A stretch of DNA of 64,000 nt from Cyanoderma ruficeps (taxonomy: Eukaryota > Chordata > Aves > Passeriformes > Timaliidae), in contig VZDJ01000346.1 in assembly GCA_008694505.1 (NCBI GenBank), positions 11,215,191 to 11,279,190 of the forward strand, in the 5' to 3' direction. Within the stretch, counting starts at the first letter, position 1. The number at the start of each line of letters is the position of its first letter. The notes beneath the pieces were generated by a model that saw nothing but the letters and a program-made list of their open reading frames with translations, searched no databases and was not told the origin of the DNA. Positions 24,763 to 35,809 of the stretch are shown in pieces. A program made the position numbers and the translations under genes.

Positions 24763-25400
24763 AATCATAGAATCATAGAATGGCCTTGGTTGAAATGGAT
24801 GTTAAAGATCATCTAGATCAATCCCCGTGCCATGGGCGCAGACATCTGCTTCTGGACCAGGTTCCTCAAAGCCCCATCCAACCTTGCCTTGAACACTTCC
24901 TGGGACGGGGTATCTACAACTGCTCTGGACAACCTCCTCCAGTGCCTCATCACCCTCACACTAAAGAATTTTTTCTTCATATCTAATCTAAACCTACCAT
25001 CTTTCAGTGTGAAGCAATTCCCCTTTGTCCTATTACATATTGTATACCTATCTACATACTCTTGTAAAAAGTCCCTCTCCATCTTTCTTGTAGGTTTCCT
25101 TCAGGTACTGGAAGGCTTCAATTAGCTCACCCTGAAGTCTTCTCTTATCCAGGCTGAACAATCCCAGTTCTCTCAGCCTTTCATCACAGGAGAGATGCTC
25201 CATCCCTCTAATCAACTTGGTGGCCTCCTCTGGACTTGCTCCAACAGGTCCATTTCCTTCCTGTGCTGGGGAGCTCAGAGCTGGACACAGCATTCCAGGT
25301 GGAGAGCTGGGCACTGTATGACTGACCCTCTGCCGCAGGTTGCCAAGGTGCACATTCCTTCTGGGTAACAAAGATCCTCTCTCCACCAGGCTACCTTCTG
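24763..25400 (-). mobile_element. CR1 LINE fragment with AATCATAG tail
   Basis: The element lies on the minus strand with its 3' tail at the left, where two AATCATAG units (about 24763-24780) are the complement of the CR1 tail octamer. Reading right to left it contains an ORF2 stretch with [20 protein letters not shown] (about 25290-25230), [20 protein letters not shown] (about 25180-25130), then, after a frameshift near 25060, RFRLDMKKKFFSVRVMRHW and QEVFKARLDGALRNL, the C-terminus of ORF2. It is 5'-truncated at about 25400. Its KTEAF-type group differs from the 4.0 and 15.8 kb copies. Confidence 0.92.
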
Positions 25401-28400
25401 CAGGCTGCTTTATAAGAACACCCTATTATTGATAAACAAAAGATTACAGACAGTTAGTGTAGAAAGAAACCATAAAAATCAGTGGGTTAAGGTAATTCAG
25501 TAAACATTTTTAAGTTATTTTTGAATTCTACAGAAATTTTGATTTTCTACTTGGTTTTTCAACTCTACACACCTGACATTTATGTGGAGACAAAAGGAAA
25601 ACTGAGGAAACAAATAAAGAGAAAATATTCTTGCTTTAGCAAATTCCTGCCTGACAAAAGGCTGCGCCATGGGATATTGTGTGTATACTTTTATACCTAG
25701 GCCATCAATCAATAATACAGGGGCTCAAAGAATCATAATGAAGTTTAACTATATTGTAGACTTGTTACCTGTTTAAAACCATAGAAACAAAAGACATGGA
25801 TGTCTATGGTCCTGCATTGCGTCTCTCAGTAGCACATGGAGTCTACGAAGTCTGACATTCCAGAAAGACTATGCTGCTTCAGATCCTTTCTCACACAAGG
25901 GAAAAAAAAAGGGAGGGGGGGGGAGAAAAAGAAAGCTCCTGTTTTAATGCTGACAATATATTAAATGAAGAAATTAAATGAAAATATTCTGGGAGGGTAT
26001 ACATAATGATAAGAAAGTAAAATAGCAGTGGTTACATTTTCTATGGTAGACATAATTGATATGTTTGTTGTCTGTGATTCACACATTATTTTAAGTTTCT
26101 GAGGGGGATTTTTATTGCAAAATATTCTGCATTTTAAATACTATTTAATTATAGTTTGTTTCCTAAGGGATTATATCACCATGTGACTTTAATTTGGTAT
26201 ATACCCTGAGGGGCAGCATATTTTCAATTATGAAATATTTCCTCCAGAAACAATAATGGTTCAATGATTTATTGCAGGATCCTATTATAAGGTGCCTCAT
26301 ACAAATGAAATCTGAAATGCAATTGGCTTAACAATATAGTATAGGCAGGACTAAAATGCATGTGAGCTGAGCATATGGGCCTTTTTCACAAAAATCATAT
26401 TTATATACTTTCATCCTTTGCATAATACTTCAATTATTATATCTTGAAAAAAGAACTTGGAAAGCTGAGAGCTATGAAACATTTACATTATTATCTCTTC
26501 AAAAAGTTCATTTTTGGACAAGTATCATTTGGATAGGGATTAACTTAATCAGAGATTTTGAATCTTCTTTACTTTAATTTTTAATCTCTTTTTAAAAATA
26601 TGTCTGAATCTTAAAAAGGCCTAAACCTGTAGTCACAAAGCACTGCTTCAAAAAAGGGGAAAAAAAAGAAAAAAGAAAAAAGAAAGTTTTTAAAGCAGCC
26701 ACCAGCTGTAAGAGAGATAGTGCAAGCAGCAGATTTGTGACAGAGTGGAGCATGAAACCCATCAGCTGATGAGTGAAAATCCCTGGTTTCTAATTAATCG
26801 AGGTACACAGGCCAAGGGATGAAGAGGATCAGGGAAATGAAATCAGGAAAAAGATACCATCAGTCATTTCTGCGGCCCATTGTCATACTTCAGAATCTGC
26901 TGTAATGAATCACTCAGGCATTCCACAGATACATTCAAATGGTGAAGAAAATTCATTGTCCGGTGAAGAGTGTTTGATAAAAATCTTTCTTTTCCCCTCT
27001 CTTTGTCAGAAGCCTATGATCAGAAAGGGAAATCCAGACAGCACAACAGGTGTGCTTTTGCAAGCCTGGTGAAATCTGCAAATGAACAGAGGCACTAAAG
27101 AATTTTTTGTACTAAAATTTCACCAAAATGAAAAAAAGTCACTTGTAAGAGCAGGCAGTGGTAAAATGCACTGAAAACAACTGAAGATTAAGGGCATAAA
27201 AGGTATAAATGCTCTTCTGGTTGAGTAGTTCCTGTCCAGATAAAATTATCCTATATGGTAAGGGTGAACAAGTTTTTTTAGAATATTTTTGTCAAGTTTA
27301 GCATTTCTAGTTATTGACATCTGTCTTGAAGAGCTAATAATCCATGAGCTAGCCCAAATTTAAGACAGCACTAAACTGTCATTCTAAAACTTGGAGAGGG
27401 GCAGGAACAACTGCCTTTTTTTGAACAGGGGAGTTTGATTTTGTTCTTGCAGTTACTTGATTTCCTTCAAAGAAAAAACAAATACATTTAAAGGCAAAAA
27501 GGTATTGTTTTTTTCCTCTCTTATAGGCCTGTACAAACACACACTCATGCCAATACTGTGAACAAAGAGATACCTACATTTTGGGTATCTGTTAACAAAC
27601 TTGTGCAAAGGTTTTAGAATTTATAAAAAGATTCGACCAAAAGTATTCACAAATTGAAATCCTCTTTATTTAAAACTGGAAACTATGTATTTTTCTTTTT
27701 TTCTTTTTGTTTTGCCTATGGCTCAACTTTTTGACCCTGAGCAGTTCTTATTCCAGCGTATTTCTTAAAGTGGTGTCCCTCATTAGGTGACACCAGAATA
27801 TAATTGTTTTAAAATAATCAGGTGCTATACTAAGACGTATAAGGATGGCTGATTCATTTTAGATTTAATTACCATAATATAGGGGTTTGCTGTCTATAGT
27901 ATCAATCACTGAGACACTTTATAGTTGATAATATTAAAATGGCAATAATGAGAATTCTGCTTCATGATGAAAATAATTTTAATCATGGGTAGATTACAAA
28001 TCCATTTACTGTTATGGTTACTGAGAATTCTATTATCTGCCTCCTATTGTGAAAGATGTTGAAACTTGTTTTCAGGAAATGTAAAAGATTATAGAAGTAT
28101 GCGCTCTATGCAAAGTTTCTATCACAGCAGAGCAACAAAAACCTGCTTAATACCAGGAACTGTTAAAGATGAAACTCGCCAAGTGAACTTGTAGCTGCAT
28201 CTCTGCATGAACGTATGCCTGGCTATGCAGATCTATTTATAGGCTCAAGGACAACGTGGGTAGCTGGTTTAGATTCTCACCATGATTTCTTCAACTCACA
28301 AACAGTACTTAGCCAGGTGACCAGCTGTTGCCTCTGCAGTTAAGTTGTTACTAATTACTAGCTCCAATCTAATGTATAGACATATATCTAGAGTGTACTT

Positions 28401-28588
28401 AGTTTTCCTGGTGGCTGTACCTCTGATGTTTTTCTGTGACTACGGACCTATCATCTCAATTATTATTTTCCCTTTCTTTTTCTGTTTTTTAAAATTCCAT
28501 TCAACACTAAACAGCTACTGCTACAACAGGGCTGCCATCAGGCTGGGATTGCCTGTGTCTCCTCTATAAACACACTAAGGTTGCTACT
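25401..28588. other. Unique non-coding DNA with purine tracts and a possible conserved element
   Basis: No gene was identified. Two purine-only tracts occur at about 25899-25935 (A9 then G-rich) and 26650-26686 (repeats of A6-7 with G). The segment 26690-27010 is a little more complex, with mixed composition, an intact TAATTAAT core and E-box-like CAGCTG words. It could be a conserved non-coding element, but this cannot be judged from one genome. Confidence 0.5.
26650..26686 (+). repeat. Polypurine tract, A-rich with periodic G
   Basis: About 37 bases of uninterrupted purines are arranged as A6-A7 blocks separated by single or multiple G. This is simple sequence. Confidence 0.8.
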
Positions 28589-29905
28589 ACAGATTCCTAG
28601 AACGGTTTGAGTTGGAAGGGACCTTAATGATCATCCTGGTTCCAACCTCCCTGCCATGGGCAGGGGCACCTGCCAGGAGGACAGGTTACTCAAAGCTCAA
28701 TCTAGCCTGGTCTTGAACACTTCCAGGGATGGGGCATCCACGACTTCTCTGGGTAACCAGTGCCTCACCAAACTCACAGAAGAGTTTTTTCCTCATATCT
28801 AATCTAAATCTGACCTCTCTGTTTAAAACAATTACCCCTTGTCCTATCACTACATGCCCTTGTTAACAGTACCTATCCTGCTTTCTTGTAGCCCCCCTTT
28901 AGGTACTGGAAAGCTGATCTGACACCTCTCCAGAGGTTTTCAGTCCTCTTTGGACTGAAAAACCCCAACTGTCTCAGGCTGTCTTCATAGGAGTGGTGCT
29001 CCAGCCCCCATGTCATCTTCCTGGTCCTTCTCTGAATTTGCTCCAGCAGGTCCATGTCCTTCTTCTGACTGGGGCACAAGAGCTGAATGCAGTATCCAAA
29101 GTGGGGTTTCACTGATGCAGAGCAGGGGGGGAAAATCCCCTCCCTCAGCCTTCTGGCCGCGTTTCTCTTGATGCAGCCCGGGATGCAGTTGACTTTCTGG
29201 GATGCAAGTGAACATTGACAGGTCAAATTGAGCTTCTCATCAACCAATATCCTGAAGTCCTTCTTAAGACTTCAAGAGAGTCTGTCCACTTGGACATGAA
29301 GCTATTGACAGCAACTCTTTGAGCACAACCATCCAGTCAATTTCTTATCCATGAGTGGTCCATCCATCAAATCCATGTCTCTCCAGTTTAGAGACATGGA
29401 TGTTGTGTGGGACAGTGGCCAATACTTTTCACAAGTCCAGGTAGATGACGCCAGTCACTCTTGCATTATCCATTAATGCTGTAACCCTGTCATAGAAAGC
29501 CATCAAATTTGCCAGGAACAATTTTCCTTTAGTGAAGCCATGTTGGTTGCAATCAGTCACCTCCTTGTTTTCCTTGTGCCTTTGCAGGAGCATCTGCTCT
29601 ATGATCTTCTGGGACACTGAGGTGAGAATGACTAGCCTGTCATTCCTCAGATTATTGTTTTTTTTCCTTTTTAAAAGTGAGGCATACATTTCCCCTTTTC
29701 CTGTCAGTGTTTGGCTTAACTGCTTTCTCTACCAGTTCCCTCAGGACCCACAGATGCATCTCATCCAATCCTATAGCCTTGTGCACCTCCAGGTTCCTTA
29801 GATGTTCTTGAATCTAATCTTCTCCTACATGGGGTGGTTCATCATTCTCCCAGTCCCTGCTTTTTCCTTATGATACTCAGGCAGTGTGACCAGAGCACTC
29901 TCCCA
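28589..29905 (-). mobile_element. Longest CR1 copy, RT fingers kept, catalytic palm deleted
   Basis: This is the longest CR1 fragment in the window, about 1.3 kb, in reverse orientation with its 3' end at the left. On the minus strand from 29905 leftward it reads the linker before the RT (about 29830-29740), a VILTSVSQKIIEQMLLQRH segment (fingers), QHGFTKGKLFLANLMAFYD (about 29545-29490), VIYLDL (about 29446-29429), and a degraded DGWTTHG block near 29350. The frame then jumps straight to ILVDEKLNL (about 29245) and continues through GCIKRNAARRLREGI, PHFGYC, EQIQRRTRKM, LGFFSPKRTENLW and FQYLKGGYKKAG to an eroded C-terminus and 3' UTR. The region that should hold the conserved FADD/YADD catalytic motif is absent between about 29330 and 29270. 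It is a dead copy. Confidence 0.93.
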
Positions 29906-30145
29906 TGCAGCTTGAGGCAAGTGGGGATAGTGAAATGAATCCCAGAGTCAATCTATTCCCACAGTACTGTTGTGGCTTGAAGGGTTGAAGATCTGAGATA
30001 ATTTCCTATTCACAAAAAGGCCAGGTGGGAACACTGAACTCTAAATGGCCCTTGCTGGCATCTGCACTGGGAGAAGTGGCTGCGACGCAGAACAATTGGA
30101 CAAGGGGATTTCTCAGGCTAGAAGTGATTTTTCCTGGAGCGCACA

Positions 30146-30163
30146 TGCTGCTGCTGCTGCTGC
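30146..30163 (+). repeat. (TGC)6 trinucleotide run
   Basis: Six consecutive TGC units lie in a locally GC-richer patch (about 30040-30190). No coding context was found. Confidence 0.85.
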
Positions 30164-31739
30164 ACCCCTGCAGTGCTGGAAGAGCTGTGATGTCTAAGAG
30201 CTGTTCTGTTCCAATTTCATTTAAAACAAACAAAGAAACCACACTGAAGTAATTTTAACGCAGGATTTTGGACAGGGTCTTGTACTGCTGAAACAAATAG
30301 CATAAGCTTCACCCTGTTGGACCTTTTTCTGAAACCGTGTGTGACTATGTGTGCACATATACATTAGCACTGCTTTGATTATATAATGTAATGAGCTCAG
30401 TGGATTCATTCTGGATTTACACTATGGAGCCTCAGAGCAGAGTTTGGAACAGTGTCTTGTCTTTAAGATGCCAGTTTTGTAAATGCGTTTCTTTTCTTAA
30501 GGATACTGACGAAAATTTATTACTGATTTTTCATGCATAACTTTGCAATGGAATCAGATTTTTCTGTTCCAGCTTCACCACTGTTTCTGAATTCGGATTA
30601 AAAATTTTTACAAACTTAGTAGAGAATCAGTTATCATCAAAGTCCCCAGGAGCTCATTTACTGGTGTGCAAACTGCGCCCCACACTGGTCCCCTGCTTTG
30701 GAGGAACTCAATGAATAAATTAAATTTCCAGAGACAGCCAGCTTTATAATCCTGGCCTACTGCTCTCCCTTCCTACTTGCATAATTTTTTGTCATTCTGG
30801 GCTTCATTCTCTGTGTTTGGCCTCCGTTGCTGACCAGCGGGTCTGGGGGGAGGGACACCAGGGCTCAGGAGGTCTGGGAGCATGACTTACAGGGAGCAAT
30901 GGGCAAAACAGTAGATGGTTACAAAAGCAGCAAAACACGTTTATAATATCGGCTGTCTATGGAGAAAAATTGCAAAATATACTGTCTGCACCTTAATTTG
31001 CATGAGATATACCATTAGTAAAATGAACAATAATAAATATAGAATCAATCTGGGGGATTTTTTACAAGAAACAGATGTCTTCTTTTTTATTATATCAGTC
31101 TCCTCAAATATATTGCCACTGAACCTTGTTAAGCAACCATAATTTTATCTGAATAATAAATCTTTTGCTTTATTTTTTACTTTGTGTTTAAAAAATCATG
31201 ACACAAAAGAAAAAAACTTTACAGGTAGCATGATCTTTCAGAAAAAGGGAAATAGCAACAGCAACAAAAAATCCTCTTAATCAGTCCATTTTGTAACTCA
31301 GAAAAACTGTTTGGAAAGGTTTTCATCAAAGTGATTTTCTGTAGATAGCTCATAGGTGATCAGGATATATACGCCACTTCTTCAGCACTCCAAATATTTA
31401 TCATATATATGTTTGCTTGAATCTTGATAAGGGTGAGATTTGGGACTTATGGACACTGAGATAGGATGTCACCTGAGACATTCATCTGATTCTGAATGCA
31501 GACAGAAGGAAAGTGCCTAGGAGAGGCCAGAAAAGAGGGAGGGAGAGAGTAAGGGATACTAGGAATGGACAGCCCTTGTTCCCAGCTCTAATATCCTGCT
31601 GCAATTATTTTGTGGACATCCACTCCTTGCCTGCACAGGAGATAGGGCTATAAGTGTATGTTATTTTTTAATTACAAGGGGGTAGAAAAAATCCTGATGA
31701 TGGGCTGGAAGGTGCCATTGCATTGTTATTTTTTTCTCT

Positions 31740-32060
31740 CCCTTCGTTTGCTGATTATGTGAGCTGGGCTCCTTTGCTAGCCGATGATAAGCAGAATTTC
31801 CATGTTCTCTGCATAATTAATCCATCTCTGCCTCTCTTCATGCCAACTCGCCCGTTATCGCCGGCACATGCCTGAATTGCAAAAGAATCCGCTCTTCAAT
31901 TGGAACTTATTGATATTCTAAGAAAAAAAAGAGAGAGGGAAAAAACTGAAAATCCTTAAGTTTAAGCCGCAGATTTTTAAATGGATTAATTTCGCTGCAA
32001 TCGCAGCCATCTAAGGCGGGAAGGCAGGCAGAGCAAATTGAAAGCATCTCCATGTTTGCA
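31740..32060. promoter_or_regulatory. Candidate conserved non-coding element or enhancer
   Basis: This segment stands out from its surroundings. It holds roughly a dozen CpG dinucleotides, while neighbouring kilobases have very few. It also contains clustered homeodomain-type words: TAATTA at 31814-31819 overlapping a bicoid/OTX-type TAATCC at 31818-31823, GGATTA at 31983-31988, and further ATTAAT cores. There is no open frame, TATA box or repeat signature. CpG survival in AT-rich, gene-free DNA suggests either constraint or an unmethylated state. That is inference; a multi-species alignment is needed to call it conserved. Confidence 0.35.
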
Positions 32061-35000
32061 GAATTGGGTCCAGAATGCTGAAATATACTGGCACAGTTCT
32101 CTTTTAAAGTCAGAAAATTACCATTCATTTACATCACATGAAATACTTTTTTATGCTAGAAATATTCAAGAGACGTTCCTTAAATGCCTGCTAATGCTAG
32201 ATAACATTTCTAACTTTCAACATTTTGCTAGACTTTGATATGACATGATAGGAATGCCTGCCAGTGTGGAATATTATATGTACCCGTAATCTCTTTTTAT
32301 CACATATTTAGATTATATCATCCTCTCCCTAAACCATCCTGAAGTAGTCTTTAAACAATGTACTCTGTGTCGTAGGCTCCTACCTAGTATAGTTACATGA
32401 GCCAAACTTGGTAGGGCATATTTAGTCTTTGTCCAGTACGAAGGGTTTTTTAAAGTGACAACACATGATCCTAAAAATACAGTTCATCTTTTTCTACCTT
32501 TCACAAAGTTAGGTTGCATTTCTTATGGTCATTTCTACATTGAGAGATTCTGTTTTCACTAATTTATAATATGTGATGTGTTTTGTTATTTCGATGCAGC
32601 TCTTGAGGATTGTACTTACATTTTAAAAGGGCTCAGGGCTCCATACCAGCCTGGCACTGCATGTGAATAACAAGAGCTAGGGGCAAGCTAGGACTTTTCC
32701 TCTTCTCTTTTTTATAAACTCAGATGGTACTAAAATCCAAATATTCTTCTCCTTTTATTTCTCTAACACTAAATTCACATCCTTCATTTCCTTGACCCTA
32801 GGAAGCAGCAGCATTCAGCAACAGAGAGATTTCTTTAATGCCTCAGCTAAGCCACAACGTATCTGGCATTCCATGCCCATATGCTAGAAATCAGCAATTT
32901 ATGCTGCTGTAGAAGGAAATGTTGACACTCACAGTTAACAGAGGGGGAAAAGTTGCTACACGGACTGCAAATGGAGATTTAGCTGTTAAGAAATCTTTGT
33001 TATTATTAGATGTCTTTCATTTGAAAAATACATGGGAAAGAAATAAAAAAAAATAGAGGCACTCACAGGCATATATCAGAGAGGAAAAAAAGAGACATAC
33101 AGCAAAACAATGATATTTGTGGCAACATCTGTTTTGGATACAAAACAATGAGCTTAATACATTAAGATGGTTGGGCCATCTTACCCTATGGAATTAGCAC
33201 TTGGAATGAATTTTATGTCACTAGTAAGGAAAGAAAATGCCACTGTTCTAGTTTGGATTCTCAGGCAATAAAAAACACCATACAAGAATGACTAGTGATC
33301 ACATTAGGATATGTTTTTATATAGCAGAAAGAGAACAAAGAAGACTTTCTGTTTGCTTCACAATGATTGACAGTCTTAAAGCACCAGTGAACTTGAGTAT
33401 ATTTCTGGAATATTACAATTTTAACATTACAGTTTTGGGAGAAACAAAATGTTTGAAAATGCTTGACAGAGAAAGATAGTTATGTTTACATTCAACTCTA
33501 TAAGCTGCTAAGAGAAATAGTTAAAACCATATTTAAAATAATCACAATTTTTAAACATCTCTGAAATTGTATAATTAGCACATGAATAAAATCTCTAAAG
33601 AACAAAATTTCTGTGTTCTTTCTGCATTTATCTGTAGCATCAATAAGTAAATGATAAATTAATAGCCAGAGTTCAAAATTGCTAGATATATGCAATTCCA
33701 GTTGTGTATTGTTTTGTTAAAAATAACAGTTTCCAACATAATTTGGGAGAAAAAAATAGTACAAGACTATTTATATTTACTGCATGTCACAGAACTTCCT
33801 GATCTCTTACAGTGAAATCCTGCTCTTTTCAAGTCAATCACAATATCCATAATGCCTTTAGTTATACCTGCATTTCAGCACAATTTTAGTAGTAAAATCA
33901 TGTTTAATTAGGCTTATACAATAGTCAATGTTGATTATTTATATCAGAAAGTTTCTTATAATAATTTATACTTCAAACTTACAGCACTGGCATCATTATA
34001 CCACAAAAAAAAATTCAACCATGCTAAACTTATTTTATTTATAAGTAAAATTGTAAATATTAATTTTAAAATATGCCTTTTATATTTATTATATATATTT
34101 ATATTCCACCTTCATATTATCATCTTATTGGACATAATAGAATTCTGTAATAATTAATTAAGAAATTACAAATTTTCATACTGATTTAGGAACCAAAATT
34201 TCTGTACTAGTACTTTGAAGGATGTTGTGGAATAGTTTTTTGCACCTGAAAAGAACGGCAACAGCCAGAGCAATGAGGAAAAAGAGGATTTGTAGCACAC
34301 AGCAATCTTCCAGTTATTCAGCATATTTCAGCATTTGTTTCAGATGATAAATATAAATTTCTCAAGCTCCTTGTTATCAATCTTTGTATTGATTCAGCCT
34401 TTTAGAAGATCAACATGTAGACAAATAAAAAAAGACATCAGTGCTCAGCAGAAATGTACCCTCATTTAGAAACCTAGATCCAGTGCAAATCAAATGACTG
34501 CAATTTATCCATGCATGGCATTGCCTAGCATTAATCTATGCTCAATTTTATAACTGGAAAGCAACTGTAAATGAATTGCCAATTGATTTGTAAATTTTAC
34601 TTAGAGAAATTTCCTTGCTCCTTCTAAAAATAATACTCTGTTTAATTTAGAGTTTCTGGTTTTGTTCAGCATATGAAATATATTTAATGTGCTGGTCATC
34701 TTTACACCCAGTTTTGCAGTGAAACTCATACCAAGGAAGCTGGGAACCCTTTTCAGTCCCTCAGTGCTTTTCCACTGCATATTGAGCTACCTGGCAGGAA
34801 GTGCAGAATAAGCAACAGATTTCAACACGTATCAGCTACGGTCAAAAGATGACTCAGAATCCTACAGAATGCCATAGATGCAGAGGGATTTGCGAGGCTG
34901 CATTCAGAATATAAAGGTTTTATTGTTTGTTCTGGCAGGCATGTACCATCTACAATGTAAAGACTGAATGATATTTAGAATCTTTGGGAATCTGTTGTGC

Positions 35001-35740
35001 CTACCCATTTTCACCTTCCTGAAGACAGGAAAGAAAACCCAAAGTCCTCATTATGATGGAAGTGTGGCCTTGAATGTGGCTATGTTATTAGCTGCCCATT
35101 GTGTTAACTTTAGTAATGACACCTAAGAAATCAGGTGTGATATGCAGCCCACAAAGAAAGGCCCTTAGCAACCAAAGAGACAAAATACTGTAGGCAAGCA
35201 CAGAGTATTGGATTTGTCCATAAAAATCCTTGTATAGATTCCATTAAGAGAATTTGGCACCTTGTTATTATAATAATAACAATTGAAGTAAAGAATAACA
35301 CAAAATCATAATTCAGTCTGAACAACTAACCAAAACACTACCCTCCCATAGGAATAAGTGGGTAGATGCAATGGGAACCTCTCTTTGGAAAGGAGCCTTG
35401 ATAAGGGTCCTCAAATGATCTCTGGTTTAAGAGATGATCAGTGAGATTACCTGCACATGTAATCTCCTGCCATAGTTATGTAGCAGTAAGAACTTAGTAG
35501 GGAGTTACAAGGGAACAAATAGATTCAGAGAAGTCCAGCTGGATAGATGTCTCACTTCATTTTAATAAGAATAGATTTGGATTTTCATTTTATATCCTGT
35601 TCAAAAATGTACCCTTGACTCCAACTCTAACCTCCAGGATGAGCTATTATCAGCAATAGTAAATAAATAACTTGCCAGATATTGTCACACATTCTTGTTT
35701 TTAAGAGTTTAGGTCTTAGATGAGTGTTTAGGTTTAAGAA

Positions 35741-35809
35741 AATACAAAATTTTCCTATGTACTAAATACAAATACAAAAAAATACTAATACAAAATTTTC
35801 CTATGTACT
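35741..35809 (+). repeat. 23-base direct repeat, 46-base offset
   Basis: The segment AATACAAAATTTTCCTATGT plus ACT occurs at 35741-35763 and again, identically, at 35787-35809. The 23 bases between are a related A-rich sequence, so this looks like a local replication-slippage duplication. Confidence 0.85.
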
